Origin: [Actinomadura] parvosata subsp. kistnae
GTDB taxonomy: Bacteria > Actinomycetota > Actinomycetes > Streptosporangiales > Streptosporangiaceae
Direction: 5' to 3'
Length of the DNA: 64,000 nucleotides
NCBI RefSeq assembly: GCF_900323885.1
Contig: NZ_OOHJ01000018.1
Span: 2,157,001 to 2,221,000 of the forward strand
In this document: in pieces, positions 26,126 to 33,995 of the stretch
How positions within the stretch are numbered: position 1 is the stretch's first letter
Layout: every line of letters begins with the position of its first letter
Notes under the pieces: model-generated
What the model was told of the DNA's origin: nothing
Database searches by the model: none
The model's input: only the letters and a program-made list of their open reading frames with translations
Position numbers and translations under genes: made by a program

Positions 26126-27580
26126 TCAGCAGAGCTTGTCCTGCCCCGGCAGCACGCCCGTGACCAGGAACTCCGTCACCGCCGCGTCGCCGCAGGCGTT
26201 GCCGTTGGCCAGGTAGCTGCCGTGCCCGCCGGAGTCCACGGCCACCATGCGCGCCCGCGCGCCGAACGCCTCCCGCATCTTCAGCGCCCCGCTGTACGGC
26301 GTCGACGGGTCCCGCAGGTTCTGCACCAGCAGGACGTTCGCCGGGCCGCGCGAGGTCACCCGCACCGGACGCTCGGCCGGACGGTACGGCCAGGACGCGC
26401 ACGGCCCGATGTTGACCGGCATGCCCGCCGTGAGCGGGTACGCCGCCCGGTCCCGCGCGACCAGCCGCTCGTGCCGGGCGATCGAGGCAGGCCACTCCAC
26501 GTCGTTGCAGAGCGTGGCCGCCGAGGAGGCGGCGCTGTTCTGCATGACGGCCGCGGGCGGCGTGGCGGCGGCCGGCAGCGGCGTCCCGGCCAGCGCCGCC
26601 TTCATCAGCGCCGCCAGGCCGGGGAAGCCGCTGTCGGAGTACAGGGCGTTCAGCATGCTCTCGCGCAGGGCGTTGCCGGTCAGCCGCGGCGGGTTGGCGC
26701 CGGGCCACGGCAGCGGCTCGCGGTCGAGCCGCCCGGCCAGGTCCAGGAACGTGCGGCGGACCTCGGCGGCGTCGGCGCCCAGGCCGTACTCGGCATCGTG
26801 CCCGGCCGCCCACGCCGCGAAGTCGGGGAAGCGGTCCTCCACTCCCACCGAGTAGTTGGCCAGCCACGCGCGCGCCACCCTGGCCGGGTCGGGGTCGTCG
26901 TTGCTGTCCAGGACGACCCGGTCGGTCCGCTCGGGGAACATCGTGGCGTACACCGCGCCCGCGTACGTGCCGTACGAGACGCCCCAGTAGGAGAGGCGGC
27001 GCTCGCCGAGCGCCTTCCTGATCGTGTCCATGTCCCTGGCCTCGTTGCGGGTGCTGATGTGGCGCAGCAGCGGGCCGCCGTTCCGCGCGCACGCCTCGGC
27101 GATCCTCCGGGACCAGGCGGCGTTCTCCGCGATGCCGCCGTCCGCCGCCGGGTACGGCTTCAACCGGGTGAAGGCCAGGTCCTCCTGGTCGAGGCCGCAG
27201 CTCACCGGGGTGCTGGCGCCGACGCCGCGCGGGTCGAAGCCGACCAGGTCGTAGCGGTCGAGCACGTCCTTCGGCAGGCGGGAGACGTACGTGCTCGGGC
27301 GGGACAGGCCGGGGCTGCCCGGGCCGCCGGGGACGAGCAGCAGCACGCCGCGGCGCAACTGCGGCCGGGCCGTCCTGATCCGGGAGACGGCCAGCGAGAT
27401 CGAGCCCTTGGCCGGGGCGGCGTAGTCGAGCGGCACCTCGATCGTGGCGCACTCCTGGCGCGGGTCGGAGCCCGCCGCGCACGGGCCCCAGGTGGTGGCG
27501 GCCGTGGCGGGAGCGGTCAGGGCGGTCAGGGCGGTCAGGGTGACGACGGCGGTCGCGCCGATCGCGAGCAGGCGTTTCAT
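26126..27580 (-). CDS. Secreted alpha/beta hydrolase (tripeptidyl aminopeptidase-like)
   Basis: A 484-residue secreted serine hydrolase of the Streptomyces Tap/SlpD class. Signal peptide ends near TAPATAAT. The oxyanion region is LLVPGGPGSPGL, the nucleophile elbow WGVSYGTYAG (residue about 195), the acid in LRDPSTPYSG and the His in DSGGHGSYL near the C-terminus. The C-terminal TAP-like extension is present and the chain ends in DKLC. The enzyme would trim peptides from protein termini outside the cell. Start ATG 27580 has a weak ribosome site. It is divergent from the APC permease gene (96 bases). Confidence 0.9.
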   Translation of the reverse strand: MKRLLAIGATAVVTLTALTALTAPATAATTWGPCAAGSDPRQECATIEVPLDYAAPAKGSISLAVSRIRTARPQLRRGVLLLVPGGPGSPGLSRPSTYVSRLPKDVLDRYDLVGFDPRGVGASTPVSCGLDQEDLAFTRLKPYPAADGGIAENAAWSRRIAEACARNGGPLLRHISTRNEARDMDTIRKALGERRLSYWGVSYGTYAGAVYATMFPERTDRVVLDSNDDPDPARVARAWLANYSVGVEDRFPDFAAWAAGHDAEYGLGADAAEVRRTFLDLAGRLDREPLPWPGANPPRLTGNALRESMLNALYSDSGFPGLAALMKAALAGTPLPAAATPPAAVMQNSAASSAATLCNDVEWPASIARHERLVARDRAAYPLTAGMPVNIGPCASWPYRPAERPVRVTSRGPANVLLVQNLRDPSTPYSGALKMREAFGARARMVAVDSGGHGSYLANGNACGDAAVTEFLVTGVLPGQDKLC

Positions 27581-27676
27581 GGGGACAAGCCTGCTGATCA
27601 GAGCAGATCTCTCACCATGGAGGCGATCACCGATCACCCATGACGTCGTCACGAACCGGACACCCGTAAACAAGGG

Positions 27677-29235
27677 ATGACCCGCGAGGTGCTGGCCGGA
27701 CCCGGCGATCGGCCGCACCATACGGGGGTGTCGCATCCCCCGGAAGCAAGCAAGCCGCCGACCGCCCAGAGCGGCGCCGGGCCCGCCCCGGTGAGCCGCG
27801 CTCTCGCCGCCGACCGGCTCGGCGCGCCCACTGTCGTCTACTTCGTCCTGTCGGCCGCCGCGCCCCTCACCGTCGTCGCCGGCGTCGTCACCACCGGCTA
27901 CGCCGTCACCGGGATCACCGGGCTGCCCGTCGCCTTCCTGGTCGTCGGCGTCGTGCTGGCGGTCTTCGCCGTCGGGTACGTCGCCATGGCCCGCCACCTG
28001 GCCAACGCCGGCGCGTTCTACACCTACGTCACCAGGGGGCTCGGCCGCCCCGCCGGGATCGCGGCCGCCTGGGTGGCGCTCATCGCGTACAACACGCTGC
28101 AGGTGGCGCTCTACGGCGCCTTCGGCGTGGCGTCGGCGCCGCTGTTCGAGCGGTGGCTGGGCGTCACGCCCGCCTGGTGGGCGCTCTCGCTGGCCGCCTG
28201 GGCGCTCGTCGCGGCGCTCGGCCTGATGCGGGTGGACGTCAACGGCCGCCTGCTGGCCGTGCTGCTGACCGCCGAGGTGGCCGTCATCCTGCTGTTCGAC
28301 CTGGCCGACCTGGCCAACCCGGCCGCCGCCGGCTACGCCACCGGGACGCTGTCGCCGGCCGCGCTGTTCGTGCCGGGCGTGGGGCGCTGCTGGTGCTGGC
28401 CACGCTCGGGTTCGTCGGGTTCGAGTCGTCGGTGGTGTTCTCCGAGGAGAGCCGGGAGCCGCGCCGGACGGTGCCGCTGGCCACGTACGCGTCCGTGGCG
28501 ATCATCGCGCTCGTGTACGCGCTGTCGTCGTGGGCCATGACCGTCGCCACCGGGCCGGACGCCATCGTCGCCACCGCCCGCCGCGACCAGGCCGACACCA
28601 TCTTCGTGCTGGCCGAGGCGCACCTCGGCCCCGTCGTCGTGGACATCGCCCGGGTGCTGTTCACCACCAGCGTCCTCGCCGCGATGATCTCCTTCCACAA
28701 CACCACCGCCCGCTACTTCTTCGCGCTCGGCCGCGAGCGCGTGCTGCCCGCCGTCTTCGGCCGCACGCGCGCCCGCAGCGGCGCGCCCCAGGCCGGCTCG
28801 ATCGCCCAGAGCGTGCTCGGCCTGGCCACGATCACGCTGTACGCGCTCCTCGGCCTCGACCCGCTCGTGCAGCTCTTCTTCTACGGCGGCTCCTTCGGCG
28901 GCCTCGGCGTGCTGCTGCTGATCTTCGTGACCTCCGTCGCGGTCATCGCCTTCTTCGCCAGGCGGCCCAGCGGCGAGACGCTGGGCCGGCGGGTGATCGC
29001 GCCGGTGCCGGCCGCGATCGCGCTGGCCGTGATGGTGTGGTTCGCGCTGGACAACTTCTGGGCACTGCTCGGCGTGCCCCAGGGCGACGCCCTGGCCTGG
29101 GTGCTGCCGGCCGTCTACGCGGTCGCCGCGGTGCTCGGAGTGGTGTGGGCGTTCGTGCTGCGTGCCGGGCGACCCGCCGTTTACGCTGCGGTGGGGACGG
29201 GCGCCAAGGCGGCCACCGTCCCCGACGGCGCATGA
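27677..29235 (+). CDS. APC-family amino acid permease, frameshifted
   Basis: A 12-helix amino acid/polyamine permease of about 518 residues. The first part (27677 to about 28380) carries helices 1-6, with the family's AAPLTVVAGVV and GAFYTYVTRGLG motifs. The second part (about 28381 to 29235) continues with LLVLATLGFVGFES, EESREPRRTVP and ISFHNTTARYFFALGRE. The two are in different frames; one extra G in the run at 28381-28384 would restore VPGVGALLVLATLGF. So either the sequence lacks a base or the gene is inactive. The start could also be GTG 27728. It is translationally close to the GNAT gene (29259). Confidence 0.8.
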
Positions 29236-29258
29236 TCGACGAGAGGAGATGTGGGCCG

Positions 29259-29927
29259 ATGGGAGAGACCTACGAGGCCGGCCGGGTGACGCGCGAGGCG
29301 TTCGGGCCCTGGCCGGTGTACCACCGCGAGAGCGGGGCCGCGTTCGCGTTACGACCCGCCGTCCGCCCGGCCACGGCCGACGACGCCCAGCAGGTCGCCG
29401 AGCTGATCGCGACCGCGTTCTCCGGGCTGCGGCCGATGGCCTACCTGGTGCCCGACCGCAGGGCGCGGCACCGCGTCATCGCCGCCGGCTTCCGCATCTT
29501 CGTCGAGCACGCCGTCGAGCACGGCGAGATCCACCTCATCGACGACGGCCCCGCCGTGGCCGTGTGGTTCCCCTACACCTCGCCGCTGCCCGCCCCCGCC
29601 GACTACGAGCGCCGGCTCACCGAGGCCACCGGCGAATGGGCCGAGCGGTTCCGCGTCCTCAACGGGCTGTTCGAGCAGAACCATCCCGCCGAGCCGCACC
29701 AGCACCTCGCGTTCCTGGCGGTGCACCCCGACCGGCAGAACGAGGGCCTCGGCACCGCCCTGCTGCGCTACCAGCACGCCCGGCTCGACGGGCTGCCCGC
29801 GTACCTGGAGGCCAGCGACCCGCGCAACCGGGACCTCTACGCGCGGCACGGATACCGGGCGCGGCAGCCGTTCGCCCTGCCGGACGGCACCCTGTACTGG
29901 CCGATGTGGCGGCCCGGAACCGTCTGA
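29259..29927 (+). CDS. GNAT family N-acetyltransferase
   Basis: A 222-residue acetyl-CoA-dependent acetyltransferase. The core (about 30-215) contains the acetyl-CoA-binding segment AVHPDRQNEGLGTALL near residue 155 (the R/Q-x-x-G-x-G/A region), then LEASDPRNRDLYARHGY. ATG 29259 has GAGAGGAG ten bases upstream; an in-frame ATG at 29232 overlaps the permease stop and would add nine residues. It is probably co-transcribed with the permease. Substrate unknown. Confidence 0.85.
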   Translation: MGETYEAGRVTREAFGPWPVYHRESGAAFALRPAVRPATADDAQQVAELIATAFSGLRPMAYLVPDRRARHRVIAAGFRIFVEHAVEHGEIHLIDDGPAVAVWFPYTSPLPAPADYERRLTEATGEWAERFRVLNGLFEQNHPAEPHQHLAFLAVHPDRQNEGLGTALLRYQHARLDGLPAYLEASDPRNRDLYARHGYRARQPFALPDGTLYWPMWRPGTV

Positions 29928-30060
29928 TGTGTTCGTGAGGCGCGTTTGTGAGGCGTCACAGATTTGACCGCCGACATTTACTCCGCTGTCCAGTTCACAG
30001 AATGACGAGCATGGCTCATCGTGTGTCTGCGAATCCAACCGCGACCACGGGAGAGCCCAC

Positions 30061-31188
30061 ATGCGCCGCCGTACCTTCCTGACTGCCCTGCCCGCGTCGG
30101 TGGCGTTCTCGGGGGCGGTGTGGCACGAGGCCGTGGCGTCGGTGCGCGCCGGCGAGAGCCCGTACGGGCCGCTCGGCGCGCCCGACGCCAACGGCATGGC
30201 GTTACCCGCCGGTTTCACCGGCCGCGTCGTCGCCAGGTCCGGCCACAGTGTCGGCGGCAGCGTGGGCGGCACGCTCTGGCACCCCGCCCCCGACGGCGGC
30301 GCCTGCTTCGCCGACGGCACCGGCTGGATCTACGTCTCCAACTCCGAGGTGCCGCTCATCGGGGGCGCCTCGGCGATCAGGTTCAGGGCCGACGGGTCGA
30401 TCGAGCGCGCGTACCGGATCCTCAGCGGCACGAACCTCAACTGCGCGGGCGGCGCGACCCCCTGGAACACCTGGCTGTCGTGCGAGGAGATCTTCCGCGG
30501 CCGGGTCCACGAGACCGACCCGTACGGCGCCCGCGCCGCCCAGCCCCGCCCCGCCATGGGCCGCTTCAAGCACGAGGCCGCCGCCTGCGACCCCGACCAC
30601 CGCGTCATCTACCTCACCGAGGACGAGAGCGACGGCTGCTTCTACCGGTTCACGCCCACGACCTGGGGCGACCTGTCCAGCGGGCGGCTGGAGGTGCTGT
30701 GCGGCGACGGCGTCCCCTGGCGTGAGGTGCCCGACCCCACGCCCGGCGTGCTGGCCCGCCAGACCCGGCACCAGGTGCCGGAGGCCAGGCACTTCAACGG
30801 CGGCGAGGGCTGCCACTATGCCGCCGGCGTCTGCTACTTCACCGCCAAGGGCGACCGCAAGGTGTGGGCGTACGACACCGCCCGCCAGACCGTCACCGCG
30901 ATCTACGACGGCACCGGCACGCTCGACGGCGTCGACAACATCACCGGACAGAAGGGCGATCTCTACGTGGCCGAGGACGGCGGCAACATGGAGATCAACA
31001 TCATCACGCCCGACGGCGTCGTCGCCCCGATCATGCGCCTCGACGGGCAGGCGCGGTCGGAGATCACCGGGCCCGCGTTCTCACCCGACGGGACGCGGCT
31101 CTACTTCTCCTCCCAGCGCGGCACCAGCGGCGAGACCGCCGGCACCGGCGGCATCACCTACGAGGTGACGGGCCCCTTCCGCCGCTGA
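30061..31188 (+). CDS. PhoX-like secreted protein (DUF839)
   Basis: A 375-residue exported protein with a twin-arginine type start (MRRRTFLTALPASV). It shows the conserved PhoX/DUF839 blocks: NTWLSCEE, GRFKHEAAACDP and YLTEDESDGCFYRF, then GEGCHYAAGVCYFTAKGDRKVWAYD. These provide the calcium/iron ligands in PhoX alkaline phosphatases, a beta-propeller exported folded by Tat. It is shorter than full PhoX (about 600 residues), so it may be a reduced form with another activity. The gap 29928-30060 holds two TCACAGA repeats (29956, 29995) but no convincing Pho box. Confidence 0.82.
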   Translation: MRRRTFLTALPASVAFSGAVWHEAVASVRAGESPYGPLGAPDANGMALPAGFTGRVVARSGHSVGGSVGGTLWHPAPDGGACFADGTGWIYVSNSEVPLIGGASAIRFRADGSIERAYRILSGTNLNCAGGATPWNTWLSCEEIFRGRVHETDPYGARAAQPRPAMGRFKHEAAACDPDHRVIYLTEDESDGCFYRFTPTTWGDLSSGRLEVLCGDGVPWREVPDPTPGVLARQTRHQVPEARHFNGGEGCHYAAGVCYFTAKGDRKVWAYDTARQTVTAIYDGTGTLDGVDNITGQKGDLYVAEDGGNMEINIITPDGVVAPIMRLDGQARSEITGPAFSPDGTRLYFSSQRGTSGETAGTGGITYEVTGPFRR

Positions 31189-31316
31189 CCCGCCGCAGAC
31201 CCGGGCACAGACACAGACACAGACGCGGGCACGGGCGCAGACATCGGCCGCTGGGCCCGCGCCTCCTCCAGACCACGGATTCCGCACCCCCCACCCCCAG
31301 CCGGAAGGAGTCCACC

Positions 31317-32180
31317 ATGGTCCGCCGCACGCTCCTCCTCCTCACCCCGCTCTTGCTCGCCCTCTCCCTCGCCCCGCCCGCGCACGCGGCCCAGGCCGAG
31401 GTGTACGTCGCGCTGGGCGACTCGGCCGCCGCCGGCCCCCTGGTGCCCAACCAGATCCACCTCGGCTGCCTGCGCTCCGACCACAACTATCCCCGCCTGA
31501 CGGCCCAGGCCATCGGCGCCGCCACGTTCCGCGACGCGACCTGCTCCGGCGCCGAGACCGAGGACATGTACCAGCCGCAGAGCACCGAGCTCGGCGACGT
31601 GCCGCCCCAGCTCGACGCGCTCACCCCCGACACCACCCTGGTCACCGTGCAGATCGGCGCGAACGACGTCGGGCTGACCGACTTCATCGAGGACTGCCTC
31701 AACCTGCTGCCCCCGCCGATCGGCGACGCCTGCAACGACGACTACAACGTGGGCGGCCAGGACAAGTGGCGGGTCGACACCGACGCGCTGCGCCCCCACC
31801 TGACGACCCTCGTCTCCGACATCCGCGCCCGCGCCCCCCAGGCCAGGATCTTCATGGTCGGGTACGGCACGTACGCGCGGCCCGACGGCTGCTACCCGCG
31901 CGTCCCGATCATCAAGGCGGACGCCAACTACATCAGGGCCACGCTCATGTACTTCAACCAGATGCTGGCCGAGCAGGCCGCCGCGGCCGGCGTCGGCTTC
32001 ATCGACCTGCAGACCCCGAGCGTCGGCCACGACCCGTGCGCCTCGTCCTCGACGCGGTGGATCGAGCCGTACGTGCCCGCCTCGCCGGCCGCGCCGTTCC
32101 ACCCGAACGCGGCGGGCATGCGCGGCTTCGCCGGCGTCGTGACCGCGGCCGTGACGGGCGCCGTGACGGGCGCCTTGTGA
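31317..32180 (+). CDS. Secreted SGNH/GDSL hydrolase (SCO-type lipase)
   Basis: A 287-residue secreted esterase/lipase. Signal peptide ends near PPAHAAQA. Block I is VALGDSAAAGP with the nucleophile Ser, block III is IGANDVG and block V is HPNAAGM with the catalytic His. Six or more Cys suggest disulfide bonds, as in the Streptomyces coelicolor lipase. Start ATG 31317 follows GGAAGGAG. Its last codons hold two GTGACGGGCGCC repeats. The 128-base spacer before it contains CAGACA-rich short repeats (31195-31240). Confidence 0.92.
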   Translation: MVRRTLLLLTPLLLALSLAPPAHAAQAEVYVALGDSAAAGPLVPNQIHLGCLRSDHNYPRLTAQAIGAATFRDATCSGAETEDMYQPQSTELGDVPPQLDALTPDTTLVTVQIGANDVGLTDFIEDCLNLLPPPIGDACNDDYNVGGQDKWRVDTDALRPHLTTLVSDIRARAPQARIFMVGYGTYARPDGCYPRVPIIKADANYIRATLMYFNQMLAEQAAAAGVGFIDLQTPSVGHDPCASSSTRWIEPYVPASPAAPFHPNAAGMRGFAGVVTAAVTGAVTGAL

Positions 32181-32202
32181 GCCGGCGCGCCGCTCGCCGC
32201 CG

Positions 32203-33390
32203 TCACGGGGGCCGGATGAGCCGGCGGGCCGCCAGCGCGGCCCCGATCCGCTGCAGGTGGGCCGGGTCCATCGGGTCCAGCCCCGTCAGGACGACCACCC
32301 TGCGCAGGCGGTAGTCGACCGTGTTCGGGTGCACGTGCAGCAACTCCGCGGTGCGCCGCCGGTCCAGGCCCGTGTCCAGGTACGCCGTCAGCGTCCTGAG
32401 CAGGTCGGGGTTGTCGAGCAGCGGGTCGAGCAGCCCGGCCAGCAGCGCCGTCGCCTGGCTCGACCGGGTGAGCTGGTATTCGAGCAGCACGTCGGCCAGC
32501 CGGTAGCCGCCCGGCGGCTGCTCGAAGACCCGTACCACCTCCAGCACCTCCTCCACCAGCCGCGCCGCCGCCGGCACCCCCTGCGGCGGCGCGCACTCGG
32601 CGGCCAGCCACACCGGCACCCCCGCCGCCTTGCCCGCCGCCTCCGCCAGCTCGCCCGGCTCCGGCTCCGCCCCCTGCACCGGCACCAGCACCAGCCCGCC
32701 CGCCGGGTCGAGCGCGGGCAGCACCGGCTCCGCCGCGTACCGCTGCAGCGCCGTGCGCAGCCGGTGCAGCTTGCGCCGCCCCGCGACCGGCGCGCCCGGC
32801 CCGTCCTCGTCGGGATGCCGCCCCGCCGCGACCGCCAGCACCAGGTACCGCGGCGGCAGCCGCACCCCCGCCAGCGCCGCGCGGTCCCCCGCGAGCAGCG
32901 CGGCGACGGTGGCGTGCATGGCGTGCTGCTCCTGGCTGAGCAGGCTCTCCCGCTCCTCCAGGTACGCCGAGCAGACGGCGGTCGTGGCGGCCTCCATGTA
33001 GAGCAGCACGATCCGCCCGGCCTCCAGCACGTCGCCCAGGTCGTCCGGCCCCGCCCGCGCGAACAGCCGCTCGCACACCATCCGCGCCCCCAGGTGGTAG
33101 GCCGCGAGCAGCGCTTCCAGCGGCACCCCCTCCTGGGCGCGGCGGGCCGCCGACTCCCGCAACGGCGCCAGGTCCGCCCTGGCCGGCGGGCGGCGCTCGC
33201 GGAAGGCACGGGAGATCAGGCGCAGGTTGTGCTCGGTGATGGCCGTGATGTCGCCGTCCAGCTCCTCCTCCGGCAGCCGCCGGTAGACGGGCAGCTGCTC
33301 GGCGAAGCCCCGTACGAGCCGCCTGGCCAGCTTGGCGGTCTGGCGGTCGAGCAGCTCGTGCAGCGGGCGCCCCGCCAGGGAGAGGACCAC
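32203..33390 (-). CDS. PucR/CdaR-family helix-turn-helix regulator
   Basis: A 395-residue regulator. The N-terminal two thirds form the helical RsbR/GGDEF-like sensor region seen in this family (EERESLLSQEQHAMHATVAALL). The C-terminal HTH_30 domain is clear (TLTAYLDTGLDRRRTAELLHV, then HPNTVDYRLRRV). Members act as activators of catabolic or secondary-metabolism genes. It is convergent with the SGNH hydrolase gene and downstream of a hypothetical gene remnant; no obvious target is adjacent. Confidence 0.88.
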   Translation of the reverse strand: MVLSLAGRPLHELLDRQTAKLARRLVRGFAEQLPVYRRLPEEELDGDITAITEHNLRLISRAFRERRPPARADLAPLRESAARRAQEGVPLEALLAAYHLGARMVCERLFARAGPDDLGDVLEAGRIVLLYMEAATTAVCSAYLEERESLLSQEQHAMHATVAALLAGDRAALAGVRLPPRYLVLAVAAGRHPDEDGPGAPVAGRRKLHRLRTALQRYAAEPVLPALDPAGGLVLVPVQGAEPEPGELAEAAGKAAGVPVWLAAECAPPQGVPAAARLVEEVLEVVRVFEQPPGGYRLADVLLEYQLTRSSQATALLAGLLDPLLDNPDLLRTLTAYLDTGLDRRRTAELLHVHPNTVDYRLRRVVVLTGLDPMDPAHLQRIGAALAARRLIRPP

Positions 33391-33425
33391 GCTCGAACCC
33401 TCCCAGATCCCCGCGCGCCGGAGAA

Positions 33426-33456
33426 GGCCCCGCCGGGGAGGGGATCCGGCGGGGCC
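33426..33456 (-). terminator. Hairpin downstream of the 33464 gene fragment
   Basis: GGCCCCGCCGG (33426-33436) and CCGGCGGGGCC (33446-33456) form a perfect 11-bp stem with a 9-base loop. It directly follows the minus-strand stop at 33464, which supports a once functional gene there. Confidence 0.65.
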
Positions 33457-33463
33457 CGCCGGC

Positions 33464-33694
33464 CTACTGACCGGTCAGCTTCAGCCAGACCGTGTACGAC
33501 CACGTGCTCGACTTCAGCACGCTCTGCTCCCCGTAGGTCTCCCCCTCGTCCAGGTCGTCGCAGTGGTAGCCGTGGGCCCACGCGTTCCCCAGGTCCAGGC
33601 CGCCGGTGGTGATGGGCGGGTCGAACTCGCGCAGGTTGAAGGTCACGTTGCCGGTCCGGGTGACGATCGTCTGCCGGTTGCCGAAGTCGGAACC
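33464..33694 (-). pseudogene. 3' remnant of an unidentified gene
   Basis: About 76 codons read as protein-like sequence (FGNRQTIVTRTGNV, AWAHGYHCDDLDEG, WSYTVWLKLTGQ at the end), followed by a terminator. Upstream of about 33694 the frame turns into Pro/Gly/Arg-rich non-coding translation, and no good start with a ribosome site exists; GTG 33646 would give 60 residues. I do not recognise the family. It is probably the end of a gene whose 5' part was lost. The remaining spacer 33695-33995 holds the two regulatory sites of the GH9 gene and nothing else I can support. Confidence 0.4.
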
Positions 33695-33869
33695 CGGGCG
33701 CGGCGGCCCGGCTCGGCTGGGCCCGCGCCCTCGTCCTGGAGGCCGCCGGCCGCCCAGGCCGGGCGCGGAAGGCGGCCGAGCAGGCGCGGGCCACGGCGAT
33801 CCGCCTGTCCGCCCCTTACGATCAGCACAGGTCAGAGGCCATCCTTCGGCGCCTGCACGGTCGGTGTCC

Positions 33870-33882
33870 ATGAAAGTTTCAC
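33870..33882. promoter_or_regulatory. ATGAAA-G-TTTCAC palindrome upstream of the GH9 cellulase
   Basis: It matches the 5614-5626 site in all but the outermost base and the central base. It lies 113 bases before the GH9 start, close to the 107-base distance seen at the GH5 gene. Confidence 0.5.
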
Positions 33883-33958
33883 GATTCTCGGCGGCCCGGT
33901 GTGCGCAGCCGTTGACGGGGCGGCGGCGGGAAAGGAGGATCGGAATCCGCGCTGTTTT

Positions 33959-33972
33959 TGGGAGCGCTCCCA
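33959..33972. promoter_or_regulatory. CebR-type operator TGGGAGCGCTCCCA
   Basis: A perfect 14-bp palindrome identical to the consensus bound by the LacI-family cellobiose-responsive repressor CebR of Streptomyces and relatives. It lies 23 bases before the GH9 start, a typical repressing position. Cellobiose or cellotriose would relieve repression. Confidence 0.9.
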
Positions 33973-33995
33973 ATCCTTCGCCCTCAAGGACCTCC

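Noticed and set aside
24037..26163. A 700-codon plus-strand frame opposite the carbamoyltransferase
   Set aside because: The composition is that of an antisense frame, while the minus strand carries clear family motifs and a perfect ribosome site.
29956..30001. A Pho box before the PhoX-like gene
   Set aside because: Two TCACAGA repeats are 39 bases apart; Pho boxes need GTTCACC-like repeats with 11-base periodicity, which I do not see.
31195..31240. CAGACA-rich stretch before the SGNH gene as a functional element
   Set aside because: Short, imperfect simple repeat with no symmetry or link to promoter elements.
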